Shown: positions 12,236 to 21,890 of the stretch, piece by piece | How the letters are laid out: every line of letters starts with the position of its first letter | Numbering within the stretch: the stretch's first letter is position 1 | Source of the DNA: Cheiracanthium punctorium | Lineage: Eukaryota; Arthropoda; Arachnida; Araneae; Cheiracanthiidae | Assembly (NCBI GenBank): GCA_038373885.1 | Contig: JAWZYV010013285.1 | Coordinates: forward strand, 248,001-312,000 | Direction of reading: 5' to 3' | Length of the DNA: 64,000 bases | Position numbers and translations under genes: made by a program | The notes under the pieces: generated by a model | What the model was told of the DNA's origin: nothing | What the model saw: only the letters and a program-made list of their open reading frames with translations | Databases searched by the model: none

Positions 12236-13159
12236 TAGTGTTGTGCTACTCACTCACGAGGCGGTTCAAATGACCTATTCAATTGGGCAAAAGAGGGAGT
12301 ACCTCGTTTTCCCGATTTGAAGTGGTTCAAATTCTGAAGTGGTTCAAAAATTCCGAGGCACCTCAAAGTTCCGCGGTTCAACTATTTGAGGTACTCAAAG
12401 ATTTGAAGTGGTTCAAATTCTGAAGTTGTTCGAAAATTTTGAGGAACCTTGAAGTTTTGTCGCGGTTCAACTTTTTGAAGAGCCTCGAAATTTTGTCCTG
12501 TGAGAGAGAAGATGCGAAGAGTAGTTGAGGACTTTGTCGCGGTTCAGATTCGTGAGGTAAAGGAGAGGAAGCGGGTTTTGAAGCGGCTGAAAATTTTGTA
12601 CTGTCGCGGTCTGCTTCAAGAGGCGGGAGAAGAAAAAAGGCGGAGGATAGTATCATGGATGACGCGTTAGGTTACGGCAAGAATGAAGATTGATTTACGA
12701 TTTGGGGAAGGCAGAAGGAGTTGTGCTGCGTCATGTGAGATTGCTTTTGTCCCTTTCATAGAAAGGGCGCTGCTCCCCTCCTCCACAGACGCTACATTAC
12801 CTAGAAATGTGAACTGTATTTAAATTCAAGCTCATATATTCAAAATCCTCTTTAAACGTGTTCAGTTAAAAAATACACATAAGACTTCTTTCTTTTTATT
12901 TTATTTATTCATTTTTGTTTGTTAAATGCACGAAATCTTTATGAAAGGGGCGATGACAGATACAGAAAACTTTTTCTCATAAATTTGTCAGTACAGAGAT
13001 TTTCCCCGGCACTTATGTTTTAGATATAAATAGTTAATTCAGTCTGACGCTTGTTTATACGAAAATCGTTTTTACGAGAACTTGCGATTTTACAAACTAG
13101 CGAGTGGTTCCGAATATACTCCCATAAACAATTTTATGATTCAATTTTACGAAATATTA

Positions 13160-13400
13160 GCCTCACAATGGCTTAGTGGTTATGTCACTCGAACTGGTAG
13201 ACGGAAGGTGCCTGGTTCAAAATCTTATATCGCGTCCGTCGACGTAATCATTGGAAGTTTTCCCCTGGTTTTCTCTGAAACTTAGCATAAATACGTATTA
13301 GGACACCTTAGAAAGACTCCCACAGAGGGCAACCCCCCCCCCTTGTGTTGTCCATCTGACGAGGATTTATAATTAGACTTCGGGCCAAGTACACAAATAC
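13160..13400 (+). mobile_element. tRNA-related SINE, family S, within N1
   Basis: Starts GCCTCACAATGGCTTAGTGG (A-box region GGCTTAGTGGTTATG), with the B-box-like GGTTCAAAATC, and the body ...GTTTTCTCTGAAACTTAGC. It sits at the same place in N1 as the interrupted SINE at 38475-39950 sits in N2: both are bordered by the same ATTTTACGAAATATTAG-like sequence. Confidence 0.7.
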
Positions 13401-13523
13401 CCCCGGGTACGGCCTTACATACGGCCTATGTGACAGTTTAGGTATTCATTCATTTCAAGCACATAATAAGTAAATATAATTATTCATCTATAAAATAAGT
13501 ATAAATAATAGTATTAAGAACTG

Positions 13524-13588
13524 AACAGTAAGCTTTTATAGTATACTAGAATGAATACTATAGATGAATACTATAAAAGCTTACTGTT
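13524..13588. repeat. Hairpin with 21 bp perfect arms
   Basis: AACAGTAAGCTTTTATAGTAT (13524-13544) and its exact complement (13568-13588), separated by 23 bases. It lies within N1. Confidence 0.85.
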
Positions 13589-13689
13589 GAGTTATAAAAT
13601 GGAAATAAGTTAGTCTTTTACAGGGTCTAGTAAATTAAATTAATAATGATATGGAGCTTTTTTCTCCAAAGTATCTCTAAAATCTCGCT

Positions 13690-13865
13690 GAATGTTTAGG
13701 GCCTGGGCTCTCGCGTACACGGCGGCTGTCAATCTAACGGTCTGGAGGTTTGGGCGGTTTTTTCAGAGCACCTTTAGAGTCCTCCGCCCGAGGCATCCAT
13801 TTTTAGGCAGATAGCCCTCGAGTAGCTTAGCCTTAACCACTAAACTAAAATCCCACCAGATTTAA
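13690..13865 (+). mobile_element. SINE-like copy, family T
   Basis: Contains the family tail (AGTCCTCCGCCCGAGGCATCC ... TAGCCTTAACCACTAAACTAAAAT) shared with 15985-16130, 26850-27010, 34815-34967 (-) and 37928-38167. Confidence 0.5.
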
Positions 13866-14737
13866 GAATAATACATAATGAAATTTATGATCGATATGTT
13901 TGGCATGATTTAGCTTTCACGCAATTGCATAAATTTGCATATAGCATTTGGTGGGGACACAAAGGAGAGGATAAAGAAAGAGGCGGGAAAAAAAGAAAAC
14001 AGAGAAGAGTTAAAAGAAAAATAATAAGTAAATAGGAAAGGCGGTACGGTATGTTCAAATCTGACCACTTTTAGACGGGGCCCGGGGCATTAAGTTTGGG
14101 GGCCCCCTTACTATCCCCTTTTTTACGCATTAAGCCCCTTTACTGAGCCCCCTTTTTAAAGCATTTTAACCCAGTTTTGACCGCTGTTGTACTCAAAAAT
14201 TGCATTTCACTTAACTGTAGTTTTTGTACTTTAATCAAATCGTATTTATCACCCAAAAAAATATCTCTAACTTGATCTAGTGATAGACAATTAGGTAATA
14301 CCTATATTATAGAGGAAATTCAGTTTTTCCCCAACAATTACTATTTCAGTACATATGAATTTATAATTTAGATAATCGGCATATATATGGGCCCCTTTTT
14401 CTTCAGGGGCACCGGACTACCGCCCCCCTTGCCCCTGTGATAATCGGGTTTCGGGTATATCAGAGAGAGATTAGAAGTAGAGCAACTTGCATTCGCATTG
14501 ATGCTTAGTCTGAGTAGGTTGAAATATGGTTGAATATCCTTGTACCGATATTATCCTCAAACTTTCCCGCACGTTGCGGCTTGCGTAGGGAGGAGGGGGG
14601 GGCGCCCACCCTGGTAACAACTTTCTAAGGGCGGTTAAATACCTATTGTTGGCCTATTTTAAAGAGATTAAAATGACATTTTTTATTCTTATATATTGAT
14701 ATCGGACGGAAAGAAATGCAAGCAATTTTTTAAAAAA

Positions 14738-15386
14738 CTAGGGGCCAAGGCCCCCAGACTCGCTACGCTCGCTTTTCGTATGAGGCATTCGGCCCCTAAT
14801 CAGGCTTATTCGTAAAAAAGTCATAATTTCAACAGACAAAACCCGAAGATTGGATCAGATAGAATGTTACTGAGCTAAGCTATACATTGCTTGGTTCTTG
14901 CATCCTTATTGGTACATAAAAATTTAAACTTTACGCTACAATAGACCCCCTACCCCTCATAACAGGAAAATATTTTGTTATGGGAATCCGCGTTGTACGG
15001 GTCCTGAGCTATACTCCACCTGGATTGCGGACTCCGCTTATAATCGCTGGAAAAAGTATTTGCACTCCTCAGAAACACAATGATATTTAATGTTGCCATT
15101 CAAAAGTTATATTAATTAGGAACTAAAGCGTAATAAAATCAGAACATCTGTTTCAGCTGTATTTTTAATAATGTAAAACCTATTGGACACCTTGCGAATT
15201 TGCCACCCATGGCGATTTTTCATTATTTGGCGACTTGCGTACATGTAAAGTTAATAAAGGCTACGAAACAGATAGAATAGCCTGCCACCAATGGCGACTT
15301 TTCATTATTTGGCGATTTACACATGCTCACAACCTATATTTACTGTTCATTTAAGGTTACCGAAAAACCGTTATCCATGTTTTCAT
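14738..15386 (-). mobile_element. Helitron-like family Y, copy 3, 5'-truncated
   Basis: Starts ACTAGGGGCCAAGGCCCCC (3' end of the family, read in reverse) and follows copy 1 in reverse through the GCCACCCATGGCGATTTTTC and GCGATTTACACATGC motifs. Similarity stops near 15386, so the TC end is missing. It lies inside N1. Confidence 0.65.
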
Positions 15387-15784
15387 GACGTAGTTTTTTG
15401 AGTCATTATATTGCAATGATGCCATGTTAATACTCATGACGCAAACTTTACATCAAGAGTCAAATAATTTTGCTTTTATTTTAGATTCCACATCACTGGA
15501 ATTAATTGAAATTACTCATGTTAGGAAAATTTTCGTTTACTACAGTGCGAAGAACGGGCACGCAGCTAGTAAATAAAAATAAATACTATATTTTCGGTGT
15601 GACATTATATATACGGATTAAATCTCAATTTCTTTTACTTCAAATGCCGATATATGCTGATATAGTTATTAATATATCTACTAATGTGGCTATATGTAAG
15701 TAATTGTTATTATTAATATTAATTTTCAATAAAATCCCACTAATAAGTTAGTATAAAATGGTAACGAAATCGCAGTCCTTAATT

Positions 15785-15952
15785 TTGCGAGACTCGCGAG
15801 ACGTCTCGCGTGAGACGAGACAGCAATTTCTTTGCGAGACGCGAGACGAGACAGTGTTTGCGAGACGAGACGAGACGCGAGACGAGACAGAGGTTTACCA
15901 CTGCGAGACGAGACGAGACAGCCCCGATTCTCGTCTCGCACGTCTCGCGTCC
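15785..15952. repeat. GAGACGAGAC / GTCTCGCG repeat cluster
   Basis: More than 15 copies of CGAGAC or GAGACG in 165 bases, in both orientations, broken by short AT-rich spacers (CAATTTCTTTG, AGTGTTTG, AGGTTTACCACTG). It ends ...GTCTCGCGTCCATCCCTAA, resembling the TAGGGATGG ends of hAT elements, so it may be a transposon terminus. ORFs here on both strands are composition artefacts. Confidence 0.75.
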
Positions 15953-15984
15953 ATCCCTAACTGTCTGGCCAATCAAACGGAATT

Positions 15985-16130
15985 TCGGTCGGTTTTCTCC
16001 AGATGTAACATGAATACGCCTTAGTATCCCTTAAAAAAGTCCTCCGCCCAAGGCGTCCTCCACGGCCGATAATCTTTCTGCAACTTCGCCTTAGCCACTG
16101 AACTAAAATTCCGTCAGATTTAAATGCAAA
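15985..16130 (+). mobile_element. SINE-like copy, family T, within N1
   Basis: Contains TTTTCTCCAGATGTAACATGA, then AGTCCTCCGCCCAAGGCGTCC and GCCTTAGCCACTGAACTAAAAT. The corresponding reverse copy is at 34815-34967 in N2, with the same neighbours on both sides. Confidence 0.55.
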
Positions 16131-16921
16131 TATTTTGTTGGAAAAGGTTTCACGATCGATACGCTTAGTATAATGGATCTTTCTTGTTAATGATATTCTT
16201 GCTATTTTGAATTTTATTTCTTTTGTGTACATGTGCATGGGTATATTTCAATTTGTGGCCTCTTTTTTTAAAAAAAATAAAAACGGTTTAACTATTACTT
16301 GCAGATATTATTTTTTTACACAACGTTCATTAAATTTTCCTAATGTTTAATGCGTGATACAGCACATTCTGAATATATATATTTTCACTTATCAATCCTC
16401 ATCCCGAAAAGGAATCCTGATGCCATGGCTATTAATCTGTTGAAGAATGTAACACCAACAACACTCAACAATTCCTTAATTCCCCAATAAATAAACTCCC
16501 CGTAAAGATTTATGCCTCCCTCTGCCATCCGCCGCTCTTCCAGAAAACGATTCGGACATGACAAACCATCATTCCTTCATACCTCACACATTACAAGTTT
16601 TTGTACGATGGCCTCTTTGCCTCTCCACCACACACAATTTGAACCTCTTTATTTCCCTTGCTACCTCACTCATTCGAAGTTTTGTACGGCTGCCTCATTT
16701 GAACCTATTAATTTGATTGCCTCTTTTCCCCGCCACCAGACACCATTTGAACATCTTCATTTTCTTCGCTACTCACTCATTGGAAGTCCCTCTTCGAACG
16801 AGCGAGTAGGCTCGTTATTTGAAGTTGCCTCTTCATTTGAAGTCTCTCTTTGAACCTATTCAAAACTGATTGAAGTGCCTCCCTCACTACTCATTTTTCT
16901 GGCGCGAGTTACACAACACTA

Positions 16922-17100
16922 TTTGGGACTATCTTGGTAGACAGATTGCTGCTTTAAGTCCACCTCCAAGGTCTTTGAGCTGAGACAAAGCTTACTCCGT
17001 GTCTGGTCTCCGCTTCCCTTTCGGTAACCGACAACTTAATCGACAGCATGGAAAGTCGATGCCGCTAATGCATTCAAACTAGGGGTGGGCATATCCCTTA
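16922..17100 (+). pseudogene. Tc1-type transposase remnant, C-terminal part
   Basis: After the hAT-like insertion and the repeated TTTGGGAC, the reading resumes as LWDYLGRQIAALSPPPRSLS and RQSLLRVWSPLPF, the usual Tc1-like C-terminal region, then degenerates. It continues the remnant ending at 12235. Confidence 0.75.
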
Positions 17101-17518
17101 TTAAAACTCATTTTTGTTATGTTTCTATGACATTTTACCACATAAAACTGTGATAAATTATTTTTTCCAAGAATGGACTTTTCCAGCGAGATTGCTTTTT
17201 TGTTGTTGTTGTTGTTGTTATTTTAAATCATTTTTGCGTTTTTGTTAAACTTCTATGTTGTAATCAATACATAACTGTTTTGTGCACACGTCGTCCAAAT
17301 TTGGTGTTTCTGTATTCATTCATTTGCAATTTAGCTGCAAAAAACCGGTTATTCCTTAACTTTTGGAGGCCTGTGATCTGTATTTTGTTATTCCAGACAT
17401 TTGTTTTCTCTAAATTTGGAATCTACTATTCTACCTATGTAGTACCTAAGAACGGCCAAGAAATCAAATTTTAGAAATATTTTTTTTAAATATTTCAAGC
17501 TGTTAGGAATGCAGAATG

Positions 17519-17756
17519 CAGTAGACCCCCTGTAACACGGTTCATATAAGACGGATTCGTATGCCACTGCTAAAAAATTGCGATATTTTTTCCTATAACA
17601 CTTTAAAAGGACTCTTATAACATGCTGAAATAAAGTGACAGACGTTTCTATATTAGCTGCTAAGACTGCTGATACTGAACATATGTCGTGACTCGTACAA
17701 CACGGATTCAAATAACACGAAACGTACCTACGTGTTATAGGGGGGAGGGCCAACTG
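17519..17756. mobile_element. pogo/Tigger-like MITE
   Basis: Ends CAGTAGACCCCCTGTAACACGG... and ...CGTGTTATAGGGGGGAGGGCCAACTG, an imperfect inverted pair. Two internal phrases, AACACGGATTC and CACGAAACG, resemble the fragment at 4768-4840. Non-coding. Confidence 0.55.
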
Positions 17757-19167
17757 TGTTTTAAAACAAACCTTATCGAAATCAAAAGAAAATTACTCCT
17801 GCAAGAACTGAAAACGTAAAAGGTAACCTCGATTAACCTTTTTGAATACAATACAGAAACGCTTGAAATTTCACACCTTTCCCACAAGATCTTTTAAAAG
17901 TTATGAAATTTTACATCACGTAGGTTGTACGCATATATTTTTTTCTCTGAACCTCAGATTTGATAATGAGACTTAAAGACTTTATTTTATCGCATGATGC
18001 ATCATAATAATTTCAATAATTTTAAAATTGCGCGAAATTTTTATTTTTAAAAAATGTTATGTTATTATAAATGCAGTGTTATTAAAAATGTTAGGTAAGT
18101 TTGAGGTTTACGGGATAAAGATAATTTAGATTTAATTTTTTTAACCTGGCAAAGCCGGAATTTTTTTTTTCTGAAATGTCACTTCCCTTGTTATTTTCTT
18201 GTCTTAGGGTAATATAAAACACTTTTTTTCGTATAAATTTTGAATAAAGGTATTCAGAAGTTGCTGATACCAAACGGTGCTGCTAGGCTATTACGCTTCC
18301 CAAGCAAAATGGGGTCTTTCAAGGTAATGGTCTCTGGTACCAAATAGTACCAACTATGTTTTCCCGGGTTAATATAAGAATTATAAGACAGTCTCAAAAA
18401 AGGCGGATATCACCCCTCTGTGGTCACTGAAGATTTTTCGAGGAGGAGCGCTGTAAAAGGCTCTGAGAAAGTTGGGGAGTGTTAAAGCAATCTATAGGGG
18501 CTACGGCAGACATGTTCTATTTATAAAAATCAGACATTAAATCGAACTGCCACGGAAACCGTCTTCAGTATTTAAAACTAAAATCAAATGCCATCGAATC
18601 TTGTTATCCATAAGAAACAGCTTGTAACTAAACTAAATAATAATAGTTTGTTTTATTTTCATCAATAAACGTTTTTAGAATGTCCTCCAAGATTTGGCAA
18701 TTTTCGGTATTACATCACCAAACTTGGCGAAATAACTTCCCTTAGTTTGATTATATTACAGTAGTTGATGCAAACAAATAAAAGACAATCGTATAGTTTG
18801 ATACCTAGTCCTTTATAGTCCAATTAATTATTAGCTGATATTTCCAAAACTAATTATCGGAAAGAAAATAAGTAGTTATAGTTTGTAATAATGGTTTGTT
18901 TTTCTGATTTTGCCCTTAAAACTTAACATTTATTGAGACTTAGCTGTTTAGTAATGCTTTTTCCCCCGTAATAATTTGACTTATATCTAGACATGACCTT
19001 TCTAAAGGACTACTTTAGATGGTGTACAATATGCATATTTTACAATTTTGGTTTGAAAATCTGTGGTAAAATATTGGTTAAAATAACATTCCATTGCTTA
19101 AGTTTCAAAAACATTCAGATTTTCATTCGTTTCTTATTTTGTTTTGTTTTCTTTTCTTTTGATCTAG

Positions 19168-20451
19168 GCTAGTAAAAATACAAACAAAACCACGATGAAA
19201 AGAGATGAAGCTTCTACCGGAGGAGATGAAGAAACTTCTACACGAGGTGATGAAACAGCATCTGCAGGAGGAAATGGAGAAACTTCTACCGGAGGAGATA
19301 AAGAACGCAGTCCTGGTAGCCTTGGAAAATATTTTATATATGTGAACTGCACTACGTGCAAAATTAAGAGTGAACTGGTCGTAAAAGGAAAAGGTGCAGG
19401 AGATAACGAAACTTCAAATTCGGGCAATGACGAAGAAACTGAAACCGAGAACGATGAAGATCAAACAAAGGAAGCCGAAGAAGAAACTACCGAAGAAACA
19501 AAATCCGCCCCAAAAAAATCCAGAAGAAAGAAACCTAAAACTAAACGTTCCTATGAGTATCGGAAATATCTACAACCTAAAATATCTAAAGAATGTGATG
19601 AAGATATAACAAAATGTAAATCAGAAGAGCTGGATGATGTAACCATGTGTCAAGTAGGTGATGAGTTTGTTAATTGTTCTAAAATGAAAAATTACGACTT
19701 CTTATTGATTCAACAATTGAAGGAAGACCAGAGAAAGAAAACCTTCGACATTCTGAAAAAAAGTGGAAGACTAGATTATGCTAAAAGGGCGGGGCCAAAA
19801 GTTAAAGATCATTTCAATAATGACGCTGAAAACGGAAAAAACATTAACTTGCGTAAGAGAGAATACTTTACTTATGAATTCGATGAAACAGAAGAATGTA
19901 TTGATGGAAAAAATAATGAATTAGTTAGATTCAAGAAAGGTTTAGAAGAAGGAAGAAAAAGACTTTTCGAAACGTGTGTGGAGAGATGTGAAGAGAGAAA
20001 AAATGGGGAGATAAGATTTGGCAGAACTGATTTATGTGATTATTATTGTGATTATGCAGAAATGTTCGGATGCCATAGCAGGACTGACTACTTCTTGAAA
20101 ATGTGTAACTGTTCTGAGTATCTCTGCATTGTTGAATATCAGATGAAAAGCAGCCGACTGGAAAAAACAGCAGGTGGGTATAAAACTGTGGGAAACAAAT
20201 TAAGAAAATCGAAGAATACTCAAACAAAGATTGGAACTGCATCTGAAATGAAAAGTGAAAATGGCGAAAGATACAAAACAACTGTTAGATGCGACCAGAG
20301 AAAATACAGTTATGAAAAGTGTAAGAGGTATGAATGTGTAGATGATTGTAACTATATATGGGAATATCTTGACTGGCAATATCGCTTTAAGAAAGCCAAA
20401 AAAGGAAATGGAGATAAGAACAAAAATCAAAATCTTTGGAAAGTTAAGTAG
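19168..20451 (+). CDS. Secreted, acidic/Lys-rich, 19-cysteine protein, exon 2 (unrecognised family)
   Basis: A single long exon gives 427 residues, about 448 with the signal exon. I do not recognise the family. The order is: a short Asn/Thr/Lys linker; a degenerate Gly-Glu-Thr-Ser repeat of the form STGGDEETSTRGDE (about residues 30-60); a first CxxC pair; a very acidic Glu/Asp/Thr block followed by a basic Pro/Lys/Arg block (KKSRRKKPKTKR); then a cysteine-containing region with spaced CxxxC, CxxxCxxxxxxxC and CxC patterns and a final C-C-C-C cluster in the last 60 residues. Nineteen cysteines lie outside the signal, so disulfide bonds are likely if it is secreted. The ORF stops at TAG 20449, but a neighbouring frame stays open and protein-like to 20641. 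An internal Met at 19195 would give an intracellular form without the signal. Function cannot be inferred. Confidence 0.8.
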   Translation, partial: ASKNTNKTTMKRDEASTGGDEETSTRGDETASAGGNGETSTGGDKERSPGSLGKYFIYVNCTTCKIKSELVVKGKGAGDNETSNSGNDEETETENDEDQTKEAEEETTEETKSAPKKSRRKKPKTKRSYEYRKYLQPKISKECDEDITKCKSEELDDVTMCQVGDEFVNCSKMKNYDFLLIQQLKEDQRKKTFDILKKSGRLDYAKRAGPKVKDHFNNDAENGKNINLRKREYFTYEFDETEECIDGKNNELVRFKKGLEEGRKRLFETCVERCEERKNGEIRFGRTDLCDYYCDYAEMFGCHSRTDYFLKMCNCSEYLCIVEYQMKSSRLEKTAGGYKTVGNKLRKSKNTQTKIGTASEMKSENGERYKTTVRCDQRKYSYEKCKRYECVDDCNYIWEYLDWQYRFKKAKKGNGDKNKNQNLWKVK

Positions 20452-20641
20452 CAGTCTCGAATTATCTATCATAAAAGTCGATCTCGCAGATCATTATAAG
20501 ATAAGAATGCTCGGAAGACAATCAGGTGAAGATGAGAAAAAAGCATATGGCCAGGATGCAGCTGAAGATTTTGATGAGTTTTACACTGCGGAAGCACCCT
20601 ACTTGAAGGGAAAAAAGAATCATCCTTTCTTTTCCAAATAA
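20452..20641 (+). other. Possible out-of-frame C-terminal extension of the secreted protein
   Basis: Right after the stop at 20451 the +1 frame is open to TAA 20639-20641 and reads like genuine protein: a stretch with GEDEKK, then DFDEFYTAEAPY, ending HPFFSK. Its composition (acidic, Tyr and Lys rich) matches the upstream protein. A frame change could come from a one-base indel in the A-rich stretch near 20400-20440, or from a small intron, for example donor 20443 with an acceptor ending at 20500 (58 bases, which restores this frame), although that acceptor is weak. It could also be ordinary 3' UTR. Confidence 0.4.
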
Positions 20642-20857
20642 CAGCGCTGAAATAGTAAATGAAGAAATGTTTTGTAAAGTCACAGCTCTTGTAGCTCCTT
20701 CTGAAAGCTGTTTTTCATTAGAAGTAAGTTGGTAAAGGAATAAGTATGTCTATTTAAAGAGACTGAGAGCAGTAAATAATGTTACATAATCTGAATATAC
20801 TATAATACTTTTTAAATTAATTATGCACGCAACTTGTAGGTTGGATGTAAATAATGA

Positions 20858-20863
20858 AATAAA
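20858..20863 (+). promoter_or_regulatory. Polyadenylation signal of the secreted-protein gene
   Basis: A canonical AATAAA lies 217 bases after the alternative stop (20641) and 407 after the main stop, followed within 30 bases by a T-rich stretch. It is the first such hexamer after the ORF in the right orientation, so it fits as the 3' end of this transcript. Confidence 0.5.
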
Positions 20864-21890
20864 ACATTTATAGTCAGTTGCATTTTTTATTGCTATTATC
20901 TGTTTTACACTCACAAGAAATGGAAAATGAATTAGGAACGTATTGCTTGTGTTTTCCTCGAAAGTCCGAAGGAAAGAGCCAGACCTATTGCATTTTCAAA
21001 GTCTGCTTAAGATTAATAGCATTGCCATAACATAATAAAAGAAATATCCATTTTTAATGCGGTTACGAATGTTAAGTGATTGACATATAGCTTTACAGCT
21101 TATTAGCTTTTTCAGTTTGTATCAATGAAAAGAGCGACAGGCGAAAGGGGGAATTAAGGGGGGGAGAGTAAACTTTTTTGCTAGCGCTCATGCTTTTAGA
21201 ATTGTTGTATTCTGATTTCCTTTTGCTACTTTGATCAAATTAGTTACTGACGTGGGCTAAAAGGGTCACTAGCACCCTCCCCCGTTAAATTTCACCAGTT
21301 TTTCCATTATATATGATCTACTACATTGTTTTTATATATCTGTTCCACAACACCTTTAAACATTATAATATTGCTCTAATTTACGTTTTATGAAAATTTT
21401 AAGAGTTTTGTAAAAATTCAACTTCTGTTAAAATGCTTTTTCCCTGAAAATTAAATTTCGTACTAAAGAAAATTGCATATTTATAAAGCGCATTAGTAAA
21501 AGGAGATCACTTTTAATTTTTGAGAACTTTGTGATATTTGTTATTAGTTTTTAAAACTGGGTGGCCTAGTTATTCCGCGATTGGTGGCAATTGGGCCATC
21601 CTATGCCAACAAAGTAAAGCCCTCTTATATTCCTAAAAGTAATATATATATTCCTCTTATATTCCCAAAGTAAAGCCCTATTATATTACTTTAAAGATAT
21701 TGTATCCAAACTGAGAACTAACGCTTTCAAACAGGCATCATAAACTGATAACTCAAACTCATATTTTAGGATACATGTAGGATGTATTTTGAATTTCTTT
21801 TTAGGGTGTATTTTGAATTTCTTTTTAAACTTGTCCATGAACAGTTTAGACATCTTTAACCAACCCTACATTAGTTAATTTTTTAATCAT
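20864..21890. other. Intergenic, nothing clear
   Basis: AT-rich sequence downstream of the secreted-protein gene. The only structure I see is short local repetition of CCTCTTATATTCCxAAAGTAA at about 21620-21690. Confidence 0.6.

Larger units (their letters stand above)
12236..16921. mobile_element. hAT-like non-autonomous element N1 (4.7 kb)
   Basis: The ends are TAGTGTTGTGCTACTC and the complement of TAGTGTTGTGTAACTC, with a perfect 8 bp target duplication TTTGGGAC (12228-12235 and 16922-16929) inside the Tc1 transposase. Both subterminal regions are rich in short GAGGxACTTCAAA / TTTGAAGTGGTTCAA iterations (12265-12620, 16640-16890). No transposase was recognised. It contains a SINE, a partial Helitron-like copy, a CGAGAC cluster and SINE-like tails. 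Its sister copy, N2, is at 33719-40386 in reverse. Confidence 0.85.
10538..17375 (+). mobile_element. Tc1-like transposon, interrupted by a mariner and a hAT-like element
   Basis: The left end CACTGGTCTCCAAAAATTAAG (flanked by TA at 10536) is matched by the degenerate inverted right end CCTTAACTTTTGGAGGCCTG (about 17354-17373). Removing the two insertions (10625-11275, 12236-16921) leaves about 1.5 kb, the usual Tc1 length. The transposase remnant runs left to right and resumes in sequence after the second insertion, which proves the nesting. Confidence 0.8.
153..19167 (+). other. Predicted ~19 kb intron 1 of the secreted-protein gene
   Basis: The interval is bounded by donor GTAAGT (153) and acceptor TTTTCTTTTGATCTAG (ending 19167). 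It contains no other convincing host exon and is mostly transposable elements: a long-TIR element, a MITE with a Helitron inside, a 921 bp hAT-like element, and the Tc1/mariner/hAT nest. Stretches where I see nothing clear are 2812-3624 (poly-T run at 2941-2968, G-run and CA-rich simple sequence near 3340-3535), 5128-5906, 6078-7600, 7830-8780 and 17757-19167. If exon 1 belongs to another gene, this is simply intergenic DNA. Confidence 0.5.

Noticed and set aside
16512..16853. 113-codon ORF on +
   Set aside because: It lies in the repetitive subterminal region of N1; the recurring SFxxxxFEPL-like pattern reflects the GAGGxACTTCAAA iterations.
19931..20472. Minus-strand ORFs opposite the secreted-protein exon
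   Set aside because: Antisense shadows of a Lys/Glu-rich coding exon, which reads as Phe/Leu-rich on the other strand.
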